DNA from: Pocillopora verrucosa
Lineage: Eukaryota > Cnidaria > Anthozoa > Scleractinia > Pocilloporidae
Assembly: GCF_036669915.1 (NCBI RefSeq)
Contig: NC_089314.1
Coordinates: 24,373,799 to 24,437,798 of the forward strand
Reading direction: 5' to 3'
Length of the DNA: 64,000 nucleotides
A model generated the notes under the pieces. That model worked only from the letters and a program-made list of their open reading frames with translations. It made no database searches and was not told where the DNA came from. A program made the translations under genes and the position numbers. Each line of letters opens with the position of its first letter. The first letter of the stretch is position 1. Shown here piece after piece: positions 47,761-61,700 of the stretch.

Positions 47761-48180
47761 CAGCTGAACATTTTCTATTTTTCCTGAAAATTAAAAAGGG
47801 ATTCAGTAAGGAATAAAGAGACGTCAGTCTCCGAAATAATTCAACAAAAGTCATTTGTTAATCAAATATTTATCTTATTTTCAAGCAAAACACCTGTTTG
47901 TGAAAGAATATGGAATATGGGTGGGTGTTAATTGAAGCTTTGGAGAGGTTTTATTTTGGGGCTTTTAAAGATTATGTGAAGGACGTTGCCCCTAGGGAAA
48001 CATTGCCTGTAAGGAAACACTTCTTAAGTGCAAACGAATTAGTTCATGTGTCATATGTTAATTTTCTCTTTTCAAGTTTGTTTGTGAATGACAGTTAGGT
48101 TTTTTTTAAATGTTATCTCATTGAGGATTGTAGTTATTTCCCTTTAAGCGTGGTGATCAGTTGACTTGCAATCTGAAATC

Positions 48181-51100
48181 ATGGCGGCTCCTACGACATC
48201 TCTACACGAAGAACTGTTGTCCCGATCGATTTCCTCCACTGCTGGAGAATCATTCCTGTACGCGTTCATTGTATCTGTAGGCACTGTTGGTAACTTTGCA
48301 GTTCTTCTGGTCTTGTACAAAAATCATCGTCTCCGGAACATTCCCGCGTATTTTGTTGTTTCCTTGGCGATATCTGATATCATAATGCTGGATTTGTGCG
48401 CGCCATTTTCAATAGCAGTACTTATGACTGGCGACTGGTTATTTGGAGACCTACTCTGCCAGATTCAAGGTTTCATCGTCATGTTGGTCGCCTGTGCTTC
48501 GTTAGGAACACTTGCTCTAGTTGCGATAAACAGGTAAGAATAAATTCAGTTTTAATTCAATGAATTCAATTTTTGATAAATGAAGTAGAGATTTGGAAAG
48601 AAAGATCTGTTTTGATGAAGAGTGCCAACCTTTGTTTTCAATATTTGTTTGACTTTTTTTATCTTAGCTCTAGTGAATATTTTTTCCAGGCGTATTTTGG
48701 CATTCGTTTATCAACGGCACGCAAGCGCCATTCGCTGATAGAATGGGTAAGGGGAATTGTAATTGCGCTGCATGTATTGTAATGACGAGGACGAGAAACG
48801 GTGTTGTAAAGCAAAGCTACAATCAGGGTAAATTCAAGTTTTCTCCCTTGAGCAAGAGGAAACATTATTTAAAATTACTTATTAGACAAAAGACCAAACC
48901 TAAAATTTAATGTTAGTTTCCGCACCACAATCGATGGCCAATCAGACTCGTGCAGCTCAGTTCCTTGTAGATCATATAAACCAAGATTATCATTCGGCTT
49001 AATTTTGTAAGTATCAACGCTCTATAAGGTCAACTTAACCCGTCGCCTCACTATTCCCTTTTTGTTCGCCGTTGTCTTCTGCGTCCCCCTCTTTTATTGC
49101 ACAGATGCAAAATAATTTGTTTCCTCTCAGTTTATTGAACGAAACTAGAAACAAAATATAGCGCAAGGTAGGATCTGCAAATCGTTTTCAGGAAAAACTC
49201 TTATTAAGCTGTGCCGATGCAGGGTTAAAAAAGAAGAAAAAAATGAATGTCGTTAACAATGATGGCCCTTGTGCTATGTGGCATTGACAATAGTCCTTCC
49301 CGCTGTTAGGATCAGTTGAGTCAAAAGTGTCGTGAGTGCGAATGGATGAAAAATAAATTCAATTTGCTATTTCCAAGGTTGTTAAATGGAAAAGGGAAAC
49401 CTTCCATGCACGATTCCTTTATTACTGGTTTCCTTTGTAAACACTTTATTGGCAAATACAGTGTCATTACATTTATTCGGAACACCCTGTCTTGACAGTT
49501 GGATTCACCCCAATTATTACTTTTTCCTCTTTCAAGAAGACATTTTTTAAACAAAAAAATGGCGTTATCTTTAAAGTGAGGTTATTTAAACCACGGAAGT
49601 CCTATTCACAGAGTTGCAATTCGTTTTATTCAAATATTTTGATTCTGATCCATTTTTTTTCTTTTCGGTGTACCAAACCGGGAAAATTATTATTTGCACT
49701 TGTTTCCCCAAGTCAAGATAAAAATAAGTAAATAAAAAAACTTTGGAACAACATGCGACACGCTTAAATTTCTGGCGAATTATTAATCGTTGCATTCTCA
49801 TTTCATCCGTACTTTTTTAGTGTCATGATGATGATCTATGGTAAAATGTTGGAAGATTCAATTCCATTTGAGTATTTTTTTCCGTTGTCAAAGAAATGCA
49901 ATAACAAAATTCATTAGATGAATAAATTTTTTTTGAACCAAAAAGTAAATACCTCAAATTGGTGTCAGGCTACCAGCCTAATTGAATTGTTACTTGTAAG
50001 TTAAGCGAATTGTATGAGCAGAATTTGAAACAATTTGCTCTAACTTTAAGATGCCGTTTTTTTTCTTAAGGAATTTTTCGGTCACATTTGATTTGACTTG
50101 CATGAGTTGTTTATGCTGAAATTAGGTCGAAAAACCGACCGTCTTAAAATTGACTAAAATGTATAACAACTCACAAATCTGACGGAAAAATCGGTAGCGT
50201 AGTTACTGTGGTTCTTCTTAAATATTTTAGGGACACTTAATCGAACTCATCAAAAAAAGCTTTCATTGCAAGTCACGTTTAACTGAAAATAGTTTTGCAT
50301 CTAGTCGGGGTGGACAGGATAGGGATTCTAAGAGAAAATTACTCCAAAGAATTTCCTTTTATTCCTTGCGTTGAAAGGCGCAGAGCCGATGAAAGAGCGG
50401 GAAAGCACGAGCACTGGGTTCTATTGGTTGGAAAGAAGGCACCGGCCTGCGTTTGCTAAGCTAAATCATCATGTAACTCCTTGAAATTCAATCTATGGTT
50501 CCTCCTCCAGTTTAGAGACGAAACCAGAGATTTCTTGTCAACTCCTTTCCTTGACTCGAGCAGTTTACATTGCGCCTAATATCAGGGAGTTGACGGAATT
50601 AAAATTTTTAATGTCTGCTGATTTTTGGAGGATGCTATATACAACCAGAAATACACAATGTCCAATAAGTATTACAATTTAGAATTGCACTTTATTCATC
50701 TGGATAGAAATAAAATGAATGACTAAACCTCTACCACACTTGATTAGAAGTGATTTGCCGAAACAGATTCATATTTACTGACACCATTTTCCAAAAAGGG
50801 TCCATCTACTGATACCTTTTGGTTTTGTTTCTCAGATATTTTCATATTGTCAAAACCTCACAGTACAGAGTTATCTTCACTCCAAGGAACGCAGTCCTCA
50901 TCATACTCGGTGGATGGGCATCTGCCTTTATCACACCTTTGACTTACACTGCGGCTGGTAAAGATTACGTATTCCAACCTGGAAAGTTCTTTTGTTTCAT
51001 GGAATCGAAGTTCACTTTGCTCGTGCTACCCTTTTACGGTTTTATTGCCATCTCAATGTTAATTCTCATCGTATGCTACCTGAGTGTGTTCAAAGCGTTG

Positions 51101-51562
51101 AAAGCCCATGAGAAAAACGTTTCAAACAATCTTCGGAAAGGAAACACCCGCCAAATAGTAATTTCGTTGGAAGATATCAGGGTCACCAAGATTTTATTTG
51201 CTACTGTGGTAGGCTTCGTCCTGTGCTGGACACCAGTACTGGTGATTGACATTGTCGATGCATTTCTTGGGTCGGAATGGGAGCTAACCCGTGGGACCTA
51301 TTACATGTATACCATATTTGGTATTACAAGTTCCGCCATTAACCCTATAATTTATGGAGTCATGAATCCTTCCTACAGGAAAGCTTATTGCCGGTTATTC
51401 GGATGCCGCCGAGTAGGTCGCGTCGGAGATGTGCCAACTACCCAGGGACCGGAGCTGACGAAACATGAATTGATCCCGCCAGCAAACGACGATTCGTCAA
51501 AGACTTATTCACAGCAGATCCCACGGTCTGTACACCAGGTTCCTTTTTCTGATCAAGAGTGA
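48181..51562 (+). CDS. Rhodopsin-class GPCR, melatonin-receptor-like
   Basis: Two exons, 48181-48533 and 50836-51562, give 359 aa with seven membrane segments. Class A marks: G37-N38 in TM1, LAISD (62-66) in TM2, Cys93 and Cys171 for the TM3-ECL2 disulfide, N117-R118-Y119 (NRY instead of DRY, as in melatonin receptors), CWTP (248-251) in TM6 and NPIIY (287-291) in TM7. LRNIPAYFVVSLAISD and IIYGVMNPSYRKAY resemble melatonin-receptor TM2 and helix 8. The TM7 lysine needed for retinal in opsins is Ile here, so it is not an opsin. The intron is phase 2 and cuts the Arg codon of NRY. The start is the ATG at 48181 with A at -3. Ligand unknown; the family couples to G proteins at the plasma membrane. 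It is convergent with the acyltransferase gene. Confidence 0.88.
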
Positions 51563-52708
51563 GAGGGTCATACGAAAGCCCCACTAAGGCAAAATTAAGT
51601 TAAACTTTTATCAAAATGTACAAGACGAGCTGGCGTTTTACAATGCAGCTAAAAAGTTCAAAATAATCAGGGAACTGTGTGGTATGCTGATCAAGCACGA
51701 ACTCCACAAAAATCGAATCCACGGAAATCAGATCAACCATGAAAGTTTTTTGGTCTCTGTTTCGAAAAAGTGAGAGATAAAAACAAACAAACGTACAATC
51801 ATAAGCGAAAAAAAAATGCGAATAAGAAGGGTTTACGGACTAGGCAATTCAAGCCAAGATAAATCATTTAATGTGAAGTAAAGACACGAAACACTAAAAA
51901 AACGGCCCTGATTTATATCACCAAACGTAAACGTCCCCTTTATTATGCATCATAATACTCATATCCTACGATGCGATGTTACAAGTAATGTTTACAGGGG
52001 TTAAAAAGGGGCATTAAGCCCTTACTCGTATGCTTTATTACTTACAAAAGTTAGATATGAAGTACCAAGCTAACAGTACAAGACATGGGTATTAGGCCCT
52101 CTGCATAGCCATGTAACTTGGTTTGGTAAACACATAAAACTGTCGCGGTAAGATTAACTATAATTAACAATTTTGAAGCCACTGACAAATAAGTGCAAGA
52201 TTTAATCGTTAAATACAAAAGTTAACAAGACTTGCAAGGTAACAAAAGTTAGTCTCTAGAATGGACGTCTTTCGAAACGCCCCCACCATCAAGCAGCTTA
52301 ATCTCGCTTTTAATCGTAAATGGCCTCAAAATTCGAAATTCTGTTTTTAATTTCGTACGCAAGGTCACTTGACTTGGAAATACAACGATATTTATCTGAG
52401 AAGGAAAATAATAAAAGCTCTATCGCACGATGATAATTGCTAAATGTGTGAGGTTGAGTTGTGGCCTTGATTTTACTACGCTTTCTAACAACATGCGAAC
52501 CATGAAGTTAATGTTGAGGACCTCTCAGGAAACAAGGATGGTGTTTCAGAAAGTTTAAAAGATTGTGTTATGAGGTTTGATGACAAGATTTCGGTTAAGT
52601 TTGTTATCATTTTTCTGCATTTCGAGATTCGTTAATTTCTGGCTATAAGACCGAGAATTAGCATTTAATTGTATGGCGCAATATGACAAGTGAAAACGAC
52701 CTCAGAAA
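51563..52708. other. Intergenic between convergent genes
   Basis: About 1.1 kb holding the 3' UTRs of the GPCR (+) and the acyltransferase (-). TTTATT at 52034-52039 would be AATAAA for the - strand gene and AATAAA at 52410-52415 for the + strand gene; both are tentative and would make the transcripts overlap. Confidence 0.4.
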
Positions 52709-55700
52709 TCAACGATCAAAAATAAGCTTCTCTAACTGCATCATGGGAAATTCCACGCAAACTGACACCACGAAAGCGGCTGCATATGAAATACCGACCA
52801 CTCCAACAAAAGAGATGGACTGCAAAGAAAAGTAACACAACAGTTAGAAACATTGGTCTACGCATAATCATGTGCCTGTAAGGAGAGCTGTCGAGGCAAG
52901 TTTTGTCGAAGGCTGCGATAGATTATTCCTGTAATGAAGTTGAAGCAATGGCAAGAAGTTTGAATGTCGACGATTTTTCTTGTTTGTCGCACTATTCACT
53001 AATAACTCACGCCCTTCGAAGAAGGCGTGAGTTAAAAATTCGGCTTAGTTCTTCTTCAGTCCTAAATTGTCGTTGAGTCAAAAAGCACACTCGTGAGTGC
53101 AACTTTTTCACAAGAAAGCAGGGGAAAAGATTTCCACATCATTCTCGAATTCTTTTCACAAGCCTTTAACTCAGCAAATGTCAAATGGATGTGTTTGACC
53201 CTTCCATTAAAAAACGATAACACTAATGAGCTCAGATTCGTTTCCAACTAATACTAACTAGCTCGTTTACGCGATTAATGTAAGTAAACTATGTTGTTGT
53301 TCTCTTTAATTTCTATAAATTTCTTAAGACAAAATCGACACAACTTACAATGTGGACATCAGAATATGCTTGCACAGTCTCGAACGATCCATAGAGTGCA
53401 ACAATGGCAATTATATGGACAAGGTACGCACAGTAAGTCAGACGGCTTAATGGAATCCAGAATCGAGCTGACAAAATTTGATTCACCAAACCTTCAAAGC
53501 AGACAAGCAAAGACAAGTAAAAACAAATGGATTACAAAAGTCGCCTAATTCTCAAAATGCAAAAACACATAATGTACCTCGTAAAACTGCTGAGATTTCT
53601 CATAACACAAAAACTTACCACCAAATCCGTTTTGACAAGCAAAAATCACCCAGGCTAAGGCCAAGCTCCACGCAAAGCGGGAAAATGTCCCGTATGTGAT
53701 ATTCTCGGCGCGAGAGAAAGGTTCAGGATGGTCTTTTCGTAAAGCTTTGTATTCGCCATAAAGCGTCGACAGAGCGAGGGCAATAGCCACACACCAACCA
53801 GCCATGTTCAGCAAGCGCATGTTGGTCTTACAAGAGAAAACAAGATCTCTAATGATCGCGTTAATTAAAGGCAACTGATAAATCTTCAGAAATATTTCTC
53901 CTCGGCAACACAATAGAAACTGATTCACTTAAAAATCCGTAAATTTAACTCATTAAAAATTCATAATGATAGCAATCTGAAATAAATGTAATTGGAACAA
54001 ATTATACAATGTTAATCTTGTAGCTAATCGTGGGAGCACCTCTCGGAATCATTCACGACATTCAACAGCAATAAACACCAAGCAACGAAAAGAATAGGCA
54101 TCAAAATACAACATAGTACCTTTGAGGGAAGCTTCCAATTCTTTGCGTGAACAAGTAGGTAACCCAACACCATACCAACAAGATATGGTGCAATTCGACA
54201 GTAGGGCTTGACATATGTGAGGGACGAAGAATCAATACCAGCCGCTCTACAACAAAATGATGAACAAGAAACACATAAGCGATTTAATAATCAGGGCTTT
54301 TGCTGCAAAGGTCAGCCTCTTTGATTAAATCGCGTGTTTTGGCTTGTGATAGACGCGCTTTATCTGTTTTCCAGCCATAAACCTGCAAGTTCACACAACT
54401 ATCGTGGCGTGTTGTTAATCTCCAATGCTAAGTTCAGAGTAGGCCCTTTGTTCCAGTGGGGAGAGGTTTTAAGATTTACAATTTACGTGACAAGTTTCTT
54501 GGCTGTCTTTCGGCAGCGATTCACATTCCTTGGTTGGCTTGTTCGAATCACAAGTTCGCTAGCTCGGTGCAAGGACAGATTTTTCATTTAGCTCTGAGAG
54601 CTTTGCCGAAAATTTTCCTGCTTATACAGGGGGTACACTTTTTCCTCGAAAACCTCTCAAAATTCTAGAATAATGCACAGTTTCATAGAAAAGAGATCAA
54701 AATCAAGTTTATCTCTAAATTCTGATTTAGCACCAACTACCTCGAACAACTGGGCCCGGTGAAAACAGTTTCCGTGAGATTAAAATGCCACACCCAAAAA
54801 CCTTCTCAACGATTTAAACCCTGATATTTCGATCCGGCGTTCATCACAGTAACCAGCACGCTGCCTCTTCTCTCAATATGGATTTGCAATTTATTTTTGC
54901 ATATTTTACATAAGGGTAAGTAAGAATGACTTACGCTTCAGCAGTAGCTGCAGGACTTAACTGAACTGCAGCAAGATGATAATGTGCATATAAGATAGCT
55001 GTTGTGATAAAACTGATCCCCATCAACGCAGCAACAATGAGAAGCAGTCCCCGCAAGCGGAATCTAATCACAAAAACACGTCACAGTTAGAAACAACAAA
55101 AATACTCTAGGATGCAAGTTAAGAAAAATGCACGAATTTCCCTATGAGAAAATCTTAGTAGCAATAATTTTTTTTGTGCCAATAATACATTTGCGTCCTT
55201 GGCACAAAAGAAGTGACAGTTATATAAGTACCATTTGTGTACTTTCGTTTCCAGCGTTACATCTTGATACAGCGGTCATGTCAGTCGATCACACAAATAA
55301 TAAAAGGACTCTATATTTCAAAAGTAGAAACTATACGAAATCATTGACTATCCTTAAAGTGAACTATACTTTTCAACACGAAAAAGGTTTAATTCTGTGT
55401 ATTACTAGAACCTCACAGAAACGCTAAAGCGCCACGCAAAAGCAGCAGTTGGGAGCATTACCATACTCAATTCAGGACTAAAATAAATCAAAATTTTATC
55501 TATTGATTGGTCTAAACACATCTTGAAACCGAATATGAGGCTTACAGTTTTCCTAGCATGAAGCTATAGTGCACACTAAGTTTTTGCGAAAATTCAGGCC
55601 ACAACGAAATATATATGTTCTGTCTGGATGGTGCAAGGTTGATACCTAACATTTCTAAAGAAGTAAGATTTTTAGCCTGAATACCTGTATGCCGTGAAGA

Positions 55701-58700
55701 GGATAGCAGGAGAGATGATATAGAACTGCATATCATTAGCTAAGTACCAGGACCAGCCCATACACTGTAAAGAAAACAATGATAGGATCCATACACGTAA
55801 AACTGTCAATAAACAGTCCACAAAAGGCTACACTTCCGTATCTGTCTTAAAACGTGGGAATGGAGTTTGGATATCAGGACTCCGAAATTCTTCCCTCTGC
55901 AAATGTCCCTCAGTCTCAACAGGCATGTTCTTTTTCCAGGCTGATAATAAGTAAAGGTCTCCATTTAAACATACACAACATCTACTATCCTGAACATTAG
56001 TTTTAAGTCATACCGAAATTGAAAATTTAGTGGGATAAAAGTTGTTGATGTAGAGAAGATTCGTCCACCAGTAACTGCCGCAAGTGTTGCCCGCCTGCAA
56101 TGTATACCACATCGGACCCTCGCCCAAGAATGGCGTCATTTTATCGAAAAACAGCAAAACGAACATGTAAGTTGGAGTCAACCTGTAAAGAATTGATGAA
56201 ATAAACTTTTAACGAGATGTCTTCCAGTTCAATACTATTATCACAAAAATAAGAACCTCAACGTAAAAATGTAGAGGTTTTAAAGCGTCACACAATCGAC
56301 TTTCGCCTGAAGGGTCTATCCTCTAGCCAGAGGGTTAATTAGATATTCAGCTGAGTCTTTCAACAAGTAGCACACGTTTGTTTTTAAATTGCCGATTTAT
56401 TATTCCAAACCTAAACTTTAAGGCCCGTGTTCGCACAGCTTTCCGTGCTTTTCCTGTTCTAGATTGATTCATTTGTCGGACGAAGTCTTTTGACATGAAT
56501 AACAGTGATGGTAAAGCAAGCTTAAAATGACAGGAATCGCCAGAAACTACGACGGACACACAGGGTGTGAGTAAGTTTTATCGATTTCACGTGTAAAATG
56601 TTCATATTTCGAAATATTTATTGTCGTAAATCCACCATATTTCGTTCCCCATACTATTCCTTATAACGTGTTCAAATGTTCAACGGTTCCTGACGCTTTC
56701 ATGAATTAATCGTCGGCTTTTTCTCGAGACGTGAGCTTTGTCCGCCTATGTTTTCCAAGAGACAAATTTCAGATATTCGAATTGAATTCCCTCAATGCAT
56801 TTAGAGTAATTACAGGTTCAAGAAGCTGTTTTGACCAACAGCCCTTCACACGCAATGTCAAACTGCACAACTAGAACTGAAGGTACTTGAACTTGTACAG
56901 TACCTTCTACACTCTAAATATTATATTACCGTCCTCTGAATAGAAGTAAAAAAATACAATATCATATCCATGCTTGTACCTCCAGAAACGGTGTAAGTAA
57001 TACATGAAGAGTGGAAGTTCCCCATTTTTCTTTTCCATATTACGAAGTGCCAGATAAGCCACCAAAAGGCCGCTGGTTTCAAAATGAATAAAAGTAGTTA
57101 AGATCATCACTCAATTTGCAAAACTTCCTCTAGAAAATCAAGAAAATAACATCTTTCAGTTGTGTTTTTCAAAATGCTGCTGAATACCATAGATACACTG
57201 ATAAGTAGAGAATAATACATGGGTGCGATAGCTCACGAATGAGAAGTCGAGTTGAACACGAGAAGAGAAATTTCATATTTACAAGCAACCATGTATTATT
57301 TTGTTTATCGTCTAAACTCAAGAGCCTTTTACTGACAAGAAAAGTCGACTTTATTACTGAATGAAAATGAAAGGATCGACAGTCCCCGAATAAAAATCGT
57401 TAAATGCGTTGGCGCACTCAAGATGAAAATTAACAATTGGTTCATACGTCAGCGTGCGTTCATAGAGATATGAAGCACGCGGGAAATTTGGAGAGCACGA
57501 AAGATGCGTAAGAGTTGCTCGAGGCGTAGCCGAGAGCAGCTCTATCTTCTTGAGTGCTCTCCAAACTTCCCAAGTGCTTCATATCTCGATGAACGCACAG
57601 CTGACATATGAACCAATTGTTTTATAACATTTTAAACCCGATGGAAATTTTTTTTCTCGAGGGATTTGTTTGCTGACGTCATGAGCGTGCACAATAGGAA
57701 TATGAAGCACGCTCGCGCTATTGAATTAGATTAGGCAAATTAACTAGCTATGTTATAACATGGGTTGAATCACTACAAAACAAACAATGGGCCTAGTTTA
57801 CATTATACAAATTCTCATTCATTGAATTGGTCCTTATCGACAGAAGAAATCTTTCAGGCACACGGCCAAAATCGGCCTGTGGCAAATCTTCCAGTCTTCG
57901 ATTTTCTTTCTCAGCCGCGAGAAATGCCATTGCCAAAGCCACTGAAAACCGAAAAAAACCACTGAAAAACCGAAATTTACAAGTTGTAACTTTCGGTTTT
58001 TCTTTCCGTATTTTGGTTTTCTTCCCCTTCTAGGAAAGTTTGAACATCACTATCGGTAAGTGACACGGATTTTACGGTGTTTTCGCAGCCATAATCCGAA
58101 AAAAATTCCGACAAAAAACTTTGGATTAAGAATTGCGAAGGCTTTGCCAGACCGAGTGGCGCGAAAAGCGAGTGACGTGTCAGCAGCTGATTGGCGACAT
58201 CAAATACACGTGAAAAAATATCGTATTTTTTTTCACGTGTGTTGTTACGGCTTTTCTCAGAGCTGGAAATCCATGTATAACAACGTTGTTTACATGATAA
58301 AGAGCTAGTACTGATCTGTCGCAAAAAGTGGAGATCACGATACTGGCAGGAAGCTGTCTGGAGTTAGGACCGGTCGTTACTTACCGCCTGGGGAGGGGGG
58401 GGAGGGGGAAGAAGGGGGGAAGGAAAAGGAGGATTTTGGTTGTGTTACAATAAAATTTACCCAGTAGGCTCTGTAGAATTCTCATAATCCCCTTCGTTTG
58501 CAGTTAATGGGCGGTCAATATTTGATGGTACCTCTTTAATACTCTGTTGATGACGACTGATCCCGCTTTGTTCCTCCCGAAAACCATGTGATCCCCCCTT
58601 AAAAAAATCCCCCAACCCCCTCCCCCCTCCGTTACACAATTTCACATAATATGGAGACAAACTTACAAAAATGCGTTTACATTGGATTTTATTCAGGGTT

Positions 58701-61700
58701 TAAGATGACCTCGAAAATGGTTTCAGGACTAAAAGATGCAGAACGTACCTGAGGAAAAAGAAAGTATCCACTGAAAAGGTTGCATTGCCAACCGCTTGGA
58801 ATGTGAACCGATGAATAATGTTCGTAAATAACTTCAAATTACCTACAGCAAATCAGAATAAGAAAATTGATATGGTTAGTTGCAAGACGCTCGTAAATAT
58901 CTCGATGAGACAAGTTGTCCACATTCGTCATAAACCAAGTGATATGAAAAAGAAAAAGGAACAACAGGTGAAGAATTAATATGAGAGAAAAAACTGATCA
59001 AAATAATGATTGAGAAAAACAACTTTTAAATTCGTTTCAGAGATATTTTAGTGCAATCAACACTTGTAATGTAAGTTGTGTGAGAAGTGATGATATTGTA
59101 AGTGTTGCTAGTATTGTAATGTTTGTGGCTCCAATATGGTAGTGTCAGTAGCATTTAGTAGTAACTTAGTGCAACCTAACTTAGCGTTAAAATTTAAAAT
59201 TAAATAGTAGCGGTGGTAGTAGCAGTAGAATTGTGAGTGGGGTTGATACTAAAGTGCAAATAGCTTTAATATTATAGTGCCGATAGCGTTAGTAGCTAAA
59301 TAAAAAGTAAAGTAATGTAGAAACTGTCAGTGTAATTAGTATCTTTACAGAAGACAAAATATAAGCAAAATCAAATACTTACTAATAGATGTTATCATTT
59401 GTACGGAGAAGAGATGTCCTAAGATGACCCACCACATGCTTAGCACTCTCATACCATTAATTGATGTGATGGCACTGGGAGGGACATTGGTATCCATGAT
59501 GCGATTTGTATTTTGGATCCATGAAAAACATAACAAGAATCGCGACACAAAATCTACGGCAAAAAATCAAAGAAATCTTGTTAAGTAATAGAGAGTGCCA
59601 CTTGTCCTATTTTAAAGGCTGCAGTTTGAAGGGGTTCGACTTGAGTATTTCAGCGACTCGCACTGTAAATATCTTAGTGCTGCATAAACATTAGTATGAT
59701 TCTCAGACGGTCTACTATCGCAGTAAATTCGTCGGGGAAATACACCTTGTGACACATTTTGCAAACCCACTACAGAAATTCAAACGGAAGGCGACCACAC
59801 TCTTCTCGGTCAATCTGAAAATTTTCAAATCGTTGATAAGAAAAACATCTGAATTTCCTAAAATTTATGTCTACAATTTTCTTTCTCCTTCCGCGGAAAC
59901 ATTATTCAGTGTTTGGACACATCGGCGTGTTCAATCAGTGAGGTTCACCTTTGAGGATCCTTTCGATATTTGATTTCCATTCTGGTTCGTTGGCGGATTA
60001 TTTTTTTTCAAGCCTTACACATCCTTTATAAACGTCCAGAACTGTCGTGTAAGTGTGGTCTTCGTAGCCTTATGAAACCTTCTATTTAGCATCAGACAAC
60101 GCAGCTCTCAATGGAAAAGATCTTTGTGTGAAAACAAGTAGTTATACGCGATTTCATTGGCCTCTCAAACATAATGGTTCCATGAGGTGAGGAAAGAGAA
60201 TTCCGATGATCCCAAGGTTCTTTAGGCTACGAAACGAAAAGGTGAGGGGGGGAGTGGGCGACTTTGAACAAGTTGGGAAGCAACCCAACCCGCAGATCAA
60301 ACAATTCTCAAAAAAATATCTGTAGCATTTAGAACCCTCAGAGGATGAATTGATACACTACATCCACAGTTGAATAAGCGCAATAAAAGTTCAACGACCA
60401 CAGCACACTGATTTACATAATACCTACTTGGCTTAGCGGGTTCTTGAGGAAGGCTCAACAAAATTGGCCTTGAACTCGAGGACACTGTGGAAGAGTGGAT
60501 TAGATTTGAGCTGTCACTGAAGGTATCATGGTCTGTTGCCATGGAGGCCCCTCTGACCGGCATGAAGCCATCACTTTTGTTGACCGGTGTGGAGTGTGGT
60601 TTCATAAAGCCAATAGCTATGTCCAAGCTGGTTCCAACCAGACAGAGAAGCAAGACTAAGCCAATTAAAATCCTGTGAGGATGAAGAGAATAAAAAAAAT
60701 ACTTACCTACAGGACATCGTGCAAATTCAGAGTCAGGTATGAGTTAGAGTTTCTTGAACCATTGAAAATCAATAGTAATTCGTCTTGTGTAAAAAAAAAA
60801 AAAGGTTCGACAATATTACAGCAGTCTAAGAGAGTTATCAAACCTCTCATGGATTTGTAAATTTAATACATTTGGAAGGACTCAAAATTGAGGTATAACT
60901 CTGCGATGATTTTGAGAAATTTAAATGTAGAACAAAAGCTCAGACTATTGGGAAATTTTTCTATGGCCTTGTGAGTATAGTTTTTAACGTATCGCGCGCG
61001 CTGGCCCAACAACAAATTACTAGTTGGCAGAAAGCATAATTAGCAAAAGGAATTATGTTGCATCCGGTAGATTTGCAGGAGTATTGCACAAATTTGATAG
61101 CAGTGCTATAGCCGTCAGAGGAGGGCCCAAGTATTACGCTATAAATTATCTTAACTGAAAAGATGTGACTCTTTGGGAACAAGGCACACTTTAAAGCGGC
61201 AGTCATCAATAGTGTTACACTGAATATCTTTGTCTCATAATCAGCATATGTACTCACAGCGTTAACTTTACTCCCGTTGTGTATTCCGAAGGTTTATTAC
61301 AGAAAACAGGTTTCTTATGGGATTTATCTCCGATGAAACTAACTGGCTGAGGGTCCAAGCTCACCACCGACTCATTGCCACCTGAAAAGGGGAGTATTTT
61401 GTCGTTAGAGTGTATGTGTTTCTTCAATTAATCTTGTTTTCTACGTCATTAACCCTTTAGGCCTTAATCTTTTCATTCCAAGCAGCATCAATACACTTAC
61501 TTAGGTTCTCTGTACAACTTCATTACACTGTTATATGGACAGCTGATGATGATTTAAATAATAACAAAAAAGTAATAATATTTTGGAAAAATTAAACCAA
61601 ATTCCTAGGACTAACTGAAAAACAAATATTCTATATTCCTTTTCACTTCTTGGCAGTTCATACAATTAAGAACGAGCTCGTGTCGACCCTGGTTTCACTT

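Larger units (their letters stand above)
42690..48180. other. Intergenic, 5.5 kb, repeats only
   Basis: CNOT10 3' UTR (signal at 42795), the TA-flanked inverted-repeat element at 43004-43250, a family 1 palindrome at 47229 and a family 3 remnant at 47533. Degenerate direct repeats with AATAAGTC(G/A)TTTATTT occur at about 45392 and 45486. No gene recognised on either strand. Confidence 0.5.

Noticed and set aside
48181-51562. Opsin
   Set aside because: The retinal-binding lysine of TM7 is replaced by Ile (segment FGITSSAINPIIY) and the DRY site is NRY.
58200-58245. Small perfect-looking hairpin (ACACGTGAAAAAATA and inverse)
   Set aside because: Short palindrome in an intron without repeats elsewhere in the window; no support for a function.
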